Positions 1 through 6,169 of a stretch of DNA of 7,237 nt are shown here, in pieces (position 1 is the stretch's first letter; each line of letters opens with the position of its first letter). A program made the translations under genes and the position numbers. The notes beneath the pieces are model-generated. The model made no database searches, had not been told where the DNA came from, and saw only the letters and a program-made list of their open reading frames with translations. The stretch is taken from NCBI GenBank assembly GCA_945787925.1, contig CALZJY010000096.1, positions 1 to 7,237 on the forward strand. The letters run 5' to 3'. The DNA comes from an uncultured Anaerosporobacter sp. (GTDB taxonomy: Bacteria; Bacillota; Clostridia; Lachnospirales; Lachnospiraceae).

Positions 1-586
1 TCCTTGTGATGTTGGCAGACAGTACGAACCAATCGTTCGAATCAACAGTCAGTCTGGAAAAGGCGGCGTAGCATTTATCATGGATTCTTGCTTCGGGTTC
101 AAGCTTCCAAAAGGAATGCACAAGGAATTTGCAGATATCATCCAACCGATTGCAGAGAAGCAAGGAGAGGTTGCTCCAGAACAAATCATGGAAGAGTTCC
201 GTGCCCAATATCTAGAAGCGAAAGAGCCACTTCATTTCAAGCGCTGTAAGGTAGAGGATACGTCAGAAAACAATACGGGATTCGATACGTTTGTACGCGT
301 GCTTTATACAGATCATGGCGAAGAGAAAATTTTAGAAGCCAAGGGAAATGGTCCAATCGATGCAGTACAACGTGGATTACAAGATATCCTAGGAATCGGC
401 ATTAAGGTATTAGACTACAATGAGCATGCATTACGTTCCGGTTCGAATGCACAGGCAGCTGCCTATATCCATTTGATGGATACGAATAGCAGGAAAGTTG
501 TATATGGAGTTGGCGTAAGTTCGAATATTACAAGAGCATCCATTCGAGCAATCTTTAGTGCTGTAAACCGTTTAAGAAACCAATAG
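1..586 (+). CDS. leuA: 2-isopropylmalate synthase, C-terminal part (5' end outside window)
   Basis: This is the last 194 codons of an enzyme that condenses acetyl-CoA with 2-oxoisovalerate, the first committed step of leucine synthesis, in the cytosol. The frame is open from base 2, before the first ATG at 80, and reads YEPIVRINSQSGKGGVAF, a conserved stretch that precedes the regulatory domain in the long (yeast/Mycobacterium-type) form of the family. The remainder is the LeuA allosteric (leucine-binding) domain: GNGPIDA, then YNEHALRSGSNAQAAAYI, then YGVGVSSNITRASIRAIFSAVNRL. The catalytic TIM barrel lies outside the window, so the start and active site cannot be judged. The frame ends cleanly at TAG and a hairpin follows within 15 bases, so leuA is probably the last gene of its transcript. 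The ATG at 80 is internal and not a start. Identification of the family is firm; assignment to the long-form subgroup is by resemblance. Confidence 0.93.
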   Translation, partial: PCDVGRQYEPIVRINSQSGKGGVAFIMDSCFGFKLPKGMHKEFADIIQPIAEKQGEVAPEQIMEEFRAQYLEAKEPLHFKRCKVEDTSENNTGFDTFVRVLYTDHGEEKILEAKGNGPIDAVQRGLQDILGIGIKVLDYNEHALRSGSNAQAAAYIHLMDTNSRKVVYGVGVSSNITRASIRAIFSAVNRLRNQ

Positions 587-599
587 AGTTATATGGAGT

Positions 600-634
600 A
601 TCCTGGTAGCAAAAAATACCAGGATGCTTGTATT
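600..634 (+). terminator. Likely terminator after leuA
   Basis: A perfect 9-bp stem is formed by ATCCTGGTA (600-608) and TACCAGGAT (617-625), with an 8-base A-rich loop. The trailing sequence GCTTGTATTG is only moderately T-rich, so termination may be incomplete. The tail overlaps the -35 of the next gene's promoter. Confidence 0.6.
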
Positions 635-657
635 GTAAGGAACAAATATGCTATAAT
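628..657 (+). promoter_or_regulatory. Predicted promoter of the HTH-Panacea gene
   Basis: A consensus -10 TATAAT lies at 652-657. A TTGTAT -35 lies at 628-633, spaced 18 bases. The predicted start of transcription is near 664, which leaves a leader of about 65 bases. In that leader TTGAGTCG (673-680) can pair with CGGCTCAG (706-713), including two G-U pairs, just before the ribosome binding site AGGAGG at 718-723. Confidence 0.6.
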
Positions 658-728
658 GTGAAAAAGAGAACATTGAGTCGATTAAAACACATACTGAAAG
701 TAAGACGGCTCAGAGCGAGGAGGTTGTT

Positions 729-1511
729 ATGGAGACGTTAGAGAGCAAAAGCGAAAACATTACAATTGAGCAGATTTACACGATATTGAATAATTATCGA
801 ATTGGAAAGAAGCCTTTAGCAAAATTGTTAGGCTGGGGAGAAACAACGATTATTCGTTATGTAGAGGGGGATTCTCCAACCAATGAATATTCCGATAAGC
901 TTCGAATGATTCTTGAAAATCCAGGATACTTTTACGAAATCCTGACAAAGAACAAAGATAATATTACCCAAGTGGCATATCGAAAATGTTCAAAAGCAGT
1001 ATTGAAGCAGATGCTCCAATCAAGAATCTGTATTATTGCACAATACATCATCAATAAGAGAAAGGCTAATATCAGTTTATTAGAATTACAGACTTACCTA
1101 TATTACATACAAGCATTCCATTTGGCATTAAATAATAGTCCGATGTTTGAAGACGATTATATCGTGAACGATGACCATATGCCGTATGAACAGGTATATA
1201 ACGATTTTACTACAAGAAAGATTACGGAGCTTGAGATCGCAGAAGATGTGTTGTCAAGAACAGAAAAAGAGTTTATCGACCAAGTGCTTTTGGCATTTGA
1301 GTGGTATGGTCCGGCAATGTTAAAGAGTTTGATTACATATGAACGAGTTATGTTACGTATTTCGAGAGACAAGGATAACCGCAAGATTGTTAGTAAGGAT
1401 TCTTTGAAGCTTCACTTCATCGATATCATCACCCTATATAAGATTAATAGTGTGAAAGATGTACATAATTATCCGGATCAACGATTCCTAGAAATTAAGG
1501 AACTAAGATAG
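729..1511 (+). CDS. HTH plus divergent Panacea (DUF4065/SocA-like) domain protein
   Basis: This 260-residue soluble protein has two recognisable parts. Residues about 13-72 are a helix-turn-helix of the MqsA/XRE antitoxin kind, centred on GKKPLAKLLGWGETTIIRYVEG (26-47, shown in part: LAKLLGWGETTIIRY) and followed by LRMILENPGYF. Residues about 98-235 resemble the Panacea domain: ISLLELQTYLYYIQAFHLAL (115-134), PMFEDDY, MPYEQVYNDF and a late EFIDQVLLAFEWYG helix. Known Panacea proteins are antitoxins that bind and neutralise many unrelated toxins, and SocA is a proteolytic adaptor; the HTH would allow self-repression. The usual HGPV-like segment is replaced here by DDHMPYEQ, so this is a divergent member. 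AGGAGG five bases before the ATG supports the start. The gene has its own promoter and terminator, and no toxin gene adjoins it. The HTH call is strong and the Panacea call is fairly strong. An antitoxin role is inference; it could be a plain regulator. Confidence 0.78.
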   Translation: METLESKSENITIEQIYTILNNYRIGKKPLAKLLGWGETTIIRYVEGDSPTNEYSDKLRMILENPGYFYEILTKNKDNITQVAYRKCSKAVLKQMLQSRICIIAQYIINKRKANISLLELQTYLYYIQAFHLALNNSPMFEDDYIVNDDHMPYEQVYNDFTTRKITELEIAEDVLSRTEKEFIDQVLLAFEWYGPAMLKSLITYERVMLRISRDKDNRKIVSKDSLKLHFIDIITLYKINSVKDVHNYPDQRFLEIKELR

Positions 1512-1551
1512 AAAAAGAGCAATCTGCAGAAATAGCAGATTGCTCTTTTTT
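1512..1551. terminator. Bidirectional terminator between convergent genes
   Basis: A perfect 16-bp stem (arms 1512-1527 and 1535-1550; GC-rich core GAGCAATCTGC) closes a 7-base loop AGAAATA. Both strands end in a T run: T1546-1551 going right, and the complement of A1512-1516 going left. It starts directly after the stop of the HTH-Panacea gene and touches the TAA (1550-1552) of the leftward DUF2156 gene, so it can serve both transcripts. Confidence 0.92.
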
Positions 1552-2464
1552 ATTTTTGAAATAGGTTGAATTTTTGTTCTAAACGAATCGGACGGTAGGA
1601 GAGTTTGGATTTTCGTAATCCTTCTTCTCCTAAATCGTCTTCCCTGTTTACGATTTCCGCATCCGGGAATTCGTTTATGATAAATTGTTGGTTGATATAG
1701 TTGTAGATACCACGGATATCAACCGAACCTTTTTCAATATGAATAAACGCACATTTTAACTCTGGATTATAGCTACCGATACTATAAGCGGAAAGCTTGC
1801 CATCAACATAGACTCCGCCCATTTTAAATGGAAGGAGGCTACAATGGTCAAATAAGCGGAAGACACCGCTTTCTTCGCTTGAAATGGCATCTAGACGTTC
1901 TGTGACATTGCGATTTTGTAACCATTCCATATGGAAATCAGAGATTTCCTTTGTATCACAGCAATGTAATGTGCGATATTCATAGCGGCCTTCATATGCT
2001 TTTTTGAACGCATTGAGATGGTTTTTCTTTTTATGATAGCTTTTTCCGCTAAGCGTACGTAGCTTTTCAGCATCATAGATATAATCAAAAGCATCACGCA
2101 TTTCCTCGACAGAAAACTCTGTCTGGAAGCGCTCTGATTGCTTAATTGTATTTAGGAAGAGCTCATCGACAATATACATTTTTAAAGGGACATTTAACAC
2201 GTTGTTAAAGTAATCCTTGATTTCAAAAAATGCCTGTTCGATATGCTCTACCTTACAATAAGGCATCATTGTTGCATATTCATTTTTGATTTTCATTTTG
2301 AAAAACATATAGTTTTCAGTATATGCGAATTCTGTTCCATAGAAATCAGACCAGATATACTGATTGATAAATTGTCCTTCCGACGTATAGATTGGACGGA
2401 GGGAGGAGTACTTTGTGACCAAAGGCTCACACTCCGGAGTAAGTTTTTCAAATGTATAGTTCAT
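1550..2464 (-). CDS. DUF2156 protein (MprF C-terminal-like, aminoacyl-transferase fold)
   Basis: This 304-residue soluble protein belongs to DUF2156, the family that includes the cytosolic part of MprF/LysS-type phosphatidylglycerol lysyltransferases, built from two GNAT-like folds. Visible family marks are DYIY (127-130), GKSYHKKKNHLNAF (140-153), a GGVYVDGKLSAYSIGS strand pair, IEKGSVDIRGIYNYINQQF, and the terminal VNREDDLGEEGLRKSKLSY followed by RP. There is no membrane segment, so it lacks the MprF flippase half. Its acceptor and donor are unknown; transfer of an amino acid or acyl group is inference from the fold. The frame is open upstream to a TTG at 2503, but the ATG at 2464 has AAAGGGTGG (2473-2481) eight bases away and gives a normal N terminus, so I chose it. 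The gene follows bipA with a 39-base gap and no terminator, so the two probably share a message. It ends in the bidirectional terminator. Confidence 0.88.
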   Translation of the reverse strand: MNYTFEKLTPECEPLVTKYSSLRPIYTSEGQFINQYIWSDFYGTEFAYTENYMFFKMKIKNEYATMMPYCKVEHIEQAFFEIKDYFNNVLNVPLKMYIVDELFLNTIKQSERFQTEFSVEEMRDAFDYIYDAEKLRTLSGKSYHKKKNHLNAFKKAYEGRYEYRTLHCCDTKEISDFHMEWLQNRNVTERLDAISSEESGVFRLFDHCSLLPFKMGGVYVDGKLSAYSIGSYNPELKCAFIHIEKGSVDIRGIYNYINQQFIINEFPDAEIVNREDDLGEEGLRKSKLSYRPIRLEQKFNLFQK

Positions 2465-2503
2465 AGGTGTGACCACCCTTTCTAGCATATAGCAACAATT
2501 CAA

Positions 2504-4330
2504 TTATTTATTATTTCTCTTTGCACGCATACGCATAGTAGGATCTAGGATCTTCTTACGTAATCTTAAGTGTTCTGGAGTGATTTCTAATAACTCATCT
2601 GTTTCGATGTAATCAAGTGCTTGTTCAAGACTTAAGATTGTTGGAGGTGTTAAACGAAGAGCATCATCGCTACCAGAAGAACGAGTATTTGTTAACTGTT
2701 TCTTCTTACATACGTTTACTTCCATATCGTCTTGTTTTGCATTTTGTCCAATGATCATACCAGCGTATACTTTTTCACCAGCACCGATAAATAAAGTACC
2801 ACGTTCTTGTGCATTATATAGACCATAAGTGATAGATTCGCCAGTTTCGAATGCGATAAGGGAACCTTGTTTACGGTAAGAGATTTCACCTTTATATGGG
2901 CCATATTCTTCGAAGATGGTATTGATGATACCGTTACCTTTTGTATCTGTTAAGAATTCTCCACGGTAACCGATTAAGCCTCTAGATGGGATAAGGAATT
3001 CAATACGAGTATAACCGCCTGTTGTAGGAGTCATGTTTTGAAGTTCCCCTTTTCTAGAGCTTAATTTTTCGATAACAGCACCAGTGAATTCATCTGGAAC
3101 ATCAATTACGGCACGTTCCATTGGTTCAAGTAAATTTCCGTTTTCGTCTTCTTTGTATAAAACTTCCGCTTTACTTACTGCGAATTCATATCCTTCACGT
3201 CTCATGTTTTCGATTAATACGGAAAGGTGAAGTTCACCACGACCGGAAACTTTGAAGGAATCCGCACTTTCAGTTTCTTCTACACGTAAGGAAACGTCAG
3301 TATTTAATTCTTTGAATAGACGTTCTCTGATTTGTCTAGAAGTAACAAACTTACCTTCTTGACCAGCAAGTGGACTATCATTTACCATGAATGTCATTGC
3401 GATTGTTGGATCAGAGATTTTTTGGAATGGGATTGGAGTTGGATTTTCAGGGCTACATAAAGTATCACCGATATGGATATCTGCAATACCAGAGATTGCA
3501 ACGATAGAACCAATTCTTGCTTCTTCCACTTCTACTTTGTTAAGACCTTCAAATTCATAAAGTTTGCTTACTTTTACACGTTTGAATTTGTCAGGTTCAT
3601 GTTCGTTTACGATAACAGCATCTTGGTTTACTTTGATTACACCGTTATCTACCTTACCAACGCCGATACGTCCAACGTATTCGTTGTAATCGATTGTACT
3701 GATTAGGATTTGTGTTGGAGCTTCTGGATCACCAGTTGGAGCTGGGATGTAGTCTACGATAGTGTCGAATAATGGTTTCATGTTAACTGGTTCAACATCA
3801 AGATCCATTGTTGCAACACCAGATTTCGCACTTGCGAATACGAATGGACAATCTAATTGTTCTTCGTTTGCATCAAGGTCGATGAATAATTCTAAGATTT
3901 CATCCACTACTTCAAGAGGTCTTGCTTCTGGTCTATCGATTTTGTTTACACAAACGATAACTGGTAATTGAAGTTCTAATGCTTTCTTTAATACGAACTT
4001 TGTTTGAGGCATTGCACCTTCAAACGCATCTACTACTAAAACTACACCGTTAACCATTTTAAGAACACGTTCTACTTCGCCACCGAAGTCAGCATGTCCT
4101 GGTGTATCGATGATATTGATTTTTGTATCGCCGTAAGTAATTGCTGTATTTTTAGATAAAATAGTGATACCACGTTCTCTTTCGATGTCGTTAGAGTCCA
4201 TGACACGTTCTGCAACTGTTTGGTTCGTACGGAATGTACCACTTTGTTTAAGTAATTCGTCTACTAGAGTAGTTTTACCATGATCTACATGGGCAATGAT
4301 TGCGATATTACGAATGTCTTCTCTTATCAT
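2504..4330 (-). CDS. typA: Ribosome-associated translational GTPase BipA/TypA
   Basis: This 608-residue GTPase binds the 70S ribosome at the elongation-factor site. It is linked to large-subunit assembly and to growth at low temperature or under stress. It is full length for the family. The G-domain motifs are all present: AHVDHGKT (13-20), RERGITI (51-57), DTPGH (75-79), NKID (129-132) and SAK (166-168). The EF-G-like beta-barrel, the domain III/V-like segments (GRGELHLSVLIENMRREGYE) and the BipA-specific C-terminal part (RGTLFIGAGEKVYAGMIIGQ, KKKQLTNTRSSGSDDALRL) follow in order. The C-terminal end is the basic MRMRAKRNNK. The start is set by AGAAGGA (4338-4344) seven bases upstream of the ATG. 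It is the first gene of a leftward pair with the DUF2156 gene and has its own promoter in the divergent region. Also known as bipA. Confidence 0.98.
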   Translation of the reverse strand: MIREDIRNIAIIAHVDHGKTTLVDELLKQSGTFRTNQTVAERVMDSNDIERERGITILSKNTAITYGDTKINIIDTPGHADFGGEVERVLKMVNGVVLVVDAFEGAMPQTKFVLKKALELQLPVIVCVNKIDRPEARPLEVVDEILELFIDLDANEEQLDCPFVFASAKSGVATMDLDVEPVNMKPLFDTIVDYIPAPTGDPEAPTQILISTIDYNEYVGRIGVGKVDNGVIKVNQDAVIVNEHEPDKFKRVKVSKLYEFEGLNKVEVEEARIGSIVAISGIADIHIGDTLCSPENPTPIPFQKISDPTIAMTFMVNDSPLAGQEGKFVTSRQIRERLFKELNTDVSLRVEETESADSFKVSGRGELHLSVLIENMRREGYEFAVSKAEVLYKEDENGNLLEPMERAVIDVPDEFTGAVIEKLSSRKGELQNMTPTTGGYTRIEFLIPSRGLIGYRGEFLTDTKGNGIINTIFEEYGPYKGEISYRKQGSLIAFETGESITYGLYNAQERGTLFIGAGEKVYAGMIIGQNAKQDDMEVNVCKKKQLTNTRSSGSDDALRLTPPTILSLEQALDYIETDELLEITPEHLRLRKKILDPTMRMRAKRNNK

Positions 4331-4357
4331 TATAGTATCCTTCTTTCTAATATCGGG

Positions 4358-4415
4358 ACCAGTTCCATTGTTAGTATTAGTTGTAGCAAAATATGATATT
4401 CCAATGGAGCTTGGT
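4358..4415 (-). promoter_or_regulatory. Hairpin in the bipA leader
   Basis: In the bipA message ACCAAGCTCCATTG (4415-4402) can pair with CAATGGAACTGGT (4370-4358), with one mismatch and one bulge, around a 31-base loop. It lies downstream of the predicted start of transcription and 14 bases before the ribosome binding site. No T run follows, so it is not a terminator. A role in message stability or in temperature response is possible but unproven. Confidence 0.4.
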
Positions 4416-4458
4416 AATATTTATAGTTTATAGTTTATTTTCAAAAGATAACTTTTAT

Positions 4459-4486
4459 ATTTTATCATATTATTACGAGATTACAA
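4459..4486 (-). promoter_or_regulatory. Predicted promoter of bipA
   Basis: Reading leftward, TTGTAA (4486-4481) is followed after 16 bases by TAAAAT (4464-4459), preceded by TGA, which makes an extended -10. Transcription would start near 4452 and give a leader of about 120 bases containing the hairpin. Confidence 0.55.
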
Positions 4487-4705
4487 GCGTTTCTTCTATA
4501 TAATGCGCAAACGCAAGGGTTATAAGTGGGCATTAAGGAAAGCTAAGGGATTTATAATAAAAAATAAGTTGAAAAAAAGTAACACTTGTGTATAAATAGG
4601 TATAAATAAGGAAAAAATTTCAATCAAACTCTGTTATAATATAGTTATTAATCCGTGTTATACCATCAGAATATGTATAATTTTTTATAATATTATAGAA
4701 AACAC

Positions 4706-4734
4706 TTGATATAATATTAATAAAATGGTAAAAT
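4706..4734 (+). promoter_or_regulatory. Predicted promoter of the SSB-like gene
   Basis: TTGATA (4706-4711), a 17-base spacer and TAAAAT (4729-4734) preceded by TGG form a near-consensus extended -10 promoter. The DNA upstream is very AT-rich and could act as an UP element. A second candidate, the extended -10 TGTTATAAT at 4632-4640, lacks a good -35. Confidence 0.6.
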
Positions 4735-4757
4735 TTTACTTCTAAAAGGGAAATAAC

Positions 4758-4817
4758 TTGAATAAACATAATAAGAGAACAATTTTAAAATACCTAGGAC
4801 AGGGAAGAGAGGAGTAG
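4758..4817 (+). CDS. Possible 19-codon leader ORF upstream of the SSB-like gene
   Basis: A TTG at 4758 has AAAGGG (4745-4750) seven bases upstream and opens a frame of 19 codons rich in Lys, Asn and Arg, ending at TAG 4815-4817. The stop falls six bases before the ATG of the SSB-like gene, and the last codons overlap that gene's AGAGGAG site. This layout would suit translational coupling or a leader peptide. The peptide resembles nothing I know, and a chance ORF of this length is easy to obtain, so this is tentative. Confidence 0.22.
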   Translation: MNKHNKRTILKYLGQGREE

Positions 4818-4823
4818 TACATT

Positions 4824-5462
4824 ATGACGGATAAAGTATTCGATAATAACCAAGTTAACATTGCAGGTGAAGTAGTGGGTGATTTTAAATATAGTCACTC
4901 CGTATTTGGAGAGGGATTTTACATCCTAGATATCAGCGTAAATCGTTTAAGCGATTCCAATGATATCATTCCTTTAATGATTTCCGAAAGACTCATCGAT
5001 GTAAAGAAAGACTATAAGGGAAAATATTTAGAGGTATCTGGACAGTTTAGATCCTACAATCGTCACGATGAAACAAAGAACCGTTTAGTGCTTTCTGTAT
5101 TCGTAAGAGAGGTTACTGTATGCGAACCAGGATATGAAAGTGCAAAACCAAACTATATTTATCTTGATGGTTTTATCTGCAAGCAACCAGTATATAGAAA
5201 GACACCTTTAGGTCGTGAGATTGCTGATATCTTATTAGCTGTAAACCGTCCATACGGTAAGTCTGACTATATTCCATGTATTTGCTGGGGACGTAACGCA
5301 AGATATGCAGAGAAATTCCCAGTAGGTGGACACGTTCAAGTCTGGGGACGTATTCAAAGCAGAGAATATCAAAAGAAGATTAGCGAGAATGAATTTGAAA
5401 AGAGAGTTGCTTATGAAGTATCTGTAAGCAAACTTGAATACGTAGAGACAGAGGCCGAATAG
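4824..5462 (+). CDS. SSB-like protein with two tandem OB folds
   Basis: This is a 212-residue protein with two OB-fold domains of the single-stranded-DNA-binding type. Domain 1 spans about residues 10-100 (NQVNIAGEVVGDF at 9-21, then YLEVSGQFRSYN at 68-79) and is the more divergent. Domain 2 spans about 110-207 and fits the SSB consensus closely: YIYLDGFICKQPVYRKTPLG, LLAVNRPYGKSDYIPCICWG (137-156), VQVWGRIQSREY. A bacterial SSB has one such domain per chain and a DDDIPF-like tail that recruits partners; here the chain ends in VETEAE with no such tail. It may thus bind single-stranded DNA as a two-domain subunit, serving as an auxiliary SSB or PriB-like factor. The role is inferred. The start is supported by AGAGGAG nine bases upstream. 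A corrinoid adenosyltransferase gene follows after 90 bases with no clear terminator, so they may be co-transcribed, though their functions do not obviously connect. Confidence 0.82.
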   Translation: MTDKVFDNNQVNIAGEVVGDFKYSHSVFGEGFYILDISVNRLSDSNDIIPLMISERLIDVKKDYKGKYLEVSGQFRSYNRHDETKNRLVLSVFVREVTVCEPGYESAKPNYIYLDGFICKQPVYRKTPLGREIADILLAVNRPYGKSDYIPCICWGRNARYAEKFPVGGHVQVWGRIQSREYQKKISENEFEKRVAYEVSVSKLEYVETEAE

Positions 5463-5509
5463 GCACGACGTGTGGTGGAATTTATCGACTGGATTTTTAA
5501 GACTAAGTA

Positions 5510-5518
5510 TGATAGAAT
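5510..5518 (+). promoter_or_regulatory. Weak internal promoter candidate before the adenosyltransferase gene
   Basis: TGATAGAAT (5510-5518) resembles an extended -10, but the -35 position reads TGGATT and fits poorly. The gene could instead be reached by read-through from the SSB-like gene. The gap is too short for a cobalamin riboswitch and shows no B12 box. Confidence 0.3.
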
Positions 5519-5552
5519 AATCTCCATGCTATAAAACATTGAGGTGAAATCA

Positions 5553-6041
5553 ATGAATGAAAAAATTGTTCAAGTATATTATGGTGATGGCAAAGGTAAG
5601 ACAACTGCAGCAATCGGACAATGTATTCGTGCAGCTGGCTTAGGTCATTCAGTAATTATTATTCAGTTCCTAAAAGGGTGCGACATCGAGGAGTATTCTT
5701 TTTTAAGCAAATTAGAACCTCAGATTAAGCTTTTTCGATTTGATAGATCGAAGGAAGTGTTCAATAATTTGTCAGTAGAGGAACAAAATGAAGAAAAAAA
5801 GAATCTCATTAACGGAATGAACTTTGCACGTAAAGTCATTGAGACAGGTGAATGTGATACACTTGTGTTAGACGAAGTTCTTGGACTGATTGAGTATGGG
5901 ATTATCAGCATAGATGATATTATAAAGTTTATCCAGTTACGAGACGATTACTATCGTTTAGTTCTCACAGGAAATCATCTTCCAGATGAATTGATTCCTT
6001 ATGTCGATAGTATTTCTCGAATTGAGCAGATCAAAGGATAA
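5553..6041 (+). CDS. cobO: Corrinoid adenosyltransferase (CobO/CobA/BtuR type), short form
   Basis: This cytosolic enzyme transfers the adenosyl group of ATP to Co(I) corrinoids, giving adenosylcobalamin in cobamide synthesis or salvage. Near the N terminus is the family's unusual P-loop GDGKGKTTAA (11-20), then RAAGLGHSVIIIQFLKG (26-42), a Walker-B-like LVLDEV (104-109) with LGLIEYGII after it, and LTGNHLPDELI (138-148). The chain of 162 residues ends at IEQIKG, where classical BtuR/CobO proteins go on with a KHPY-containing tail of about 20 residues; no frameshifted remnant follows the TAA. The frame extends up to a GTG at 5544, but that GTG is part of the ribosome binding site GAGGTGA (5541-5547), so the ATG at 5553 is the likely start. 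No other cobamide gene is in the window. The family is clear; the symbol cobO is chosen over cobA or btuR by convention only. Confidence 0.87.
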   Translation: MNEKIVQVYYGDGKGKTTAAIGQCIRAAGLGHSVIIIQFLKGCDIEEYSFLSKLEPQIKLFRFDRSKEVFNNLSVEEQNEEKKNLINGMNFARKVIETGECDTLVLDEVLGLIEYGIISIDDIIKFIQLRDDYYRLVLTGNHLPDELIPYVDSISRIEQIKG

Positions 6042-6086
6042 ATGTACAAAGGAAAGTCCTGTTAATTAGGGGTTAGATAGAGAAGG

Positions 6087-6119
6087 AAAAAGACTACTAG
6101 CGAATAGTGGTCTTTTTTT
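6087..6119. terminator. Terminator between the adenosyltransferase and phosphodiesterase genes
   Basis: AAAAAGACTACTA (6087-6099) pairs with TAGTGGTCTTTTT (6105-6117), with a single G-T pair and a 5-base loop. Seven T (6113-6119) follow on the rightward strand and five on the leftward strand, so it can work in both directions. It lies 46 bases after the rightward gene. Confidence 0.85.
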
Positions 6120-6120
6120 A

Positions 6121-6154
6121 TAGCATAGGAAATTGTGAAGAATCCCCTATGCTA
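6121..6154. repeat. Second inverted repeat beside the terminator
   Basis: TAGCATAGG (6121-6129) and CCTATGCTA (6146-6154) are perfect 9-base inverted copies around a 16-base spacer. Neither side has a T run of its own. In the leftward transcript it would fold just before the terminator and could protect the 3' end. Confidence 0.55.
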
Positions 6155-6169
6155 CATAAAATAAATCGT

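Larger units (their letters stand above)
4331..4823. other. AT-rich divergent intergenic region (493 bases)
   Basis: This region lies between bipA (leftward) and the SSB-like gene (rightward) and encodes no conserved protein that I can see. From left to right it holds the bipA ribosome binding site, a leader hairpin (4358-4415), a leftward promoter (4459-4486), a short GC-richer stretch with GCGTTT/AAACGC inverted copies (4487-4514), and two adjacent near-identical decamers TATAAATAGG/TATAAATAAG (4591-4610). Then come a lone extended -10 TGTTATAAT (4632-4640), a 12-base palindrome TATAATATTATA (4686-4697), the main rightward promoter (4706-4734) and a possible leader ORF (4758-4817). The strong AT bias makes short palindromes likely by chance. 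Confidence 0.7.

Noticed and set aside
1157..1384. Open frame on the minus strand within the HTH-Panacea gene
   Set aside because: It has no family resemblance or ribosome binding site and lies wholly inside a convincing gene. The same holds for antisense frames within bipA, the DUF2156 gene and the adenosyltransferase gene.
1511..1550. The HTH-Panacea gene and the neighbouring GNAT-fold DUF2156 gene as a toxin-antitoxin pair (GNAT toxins exist)
   Set aside because: The genes are convergent, separated by a perfect two-way terminator, and the DUF2156 gene belongs to the bipA transcript. The DUF2156 protein is about twice the size of a GNAT toxin.
2465..2503. N-terminal extension of the DUF2156 protein from a TTG start
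   Set aside because: The ATG at 2464 has a well-spaced ribosome binding site that lies inside this extension, and the family normally begins near there.
4686..4697. Palindrome TATAATATTATA as an operator
   Set aside because: Twelve-base AT palindromes are expected by chance in such AT-rich DNA.
5463..5552. Cobalamin riboswitch before the adenosyltransferase gene
   Set aside because: Only about 90 bases are available, with no B12-box sequence and no strong folding.
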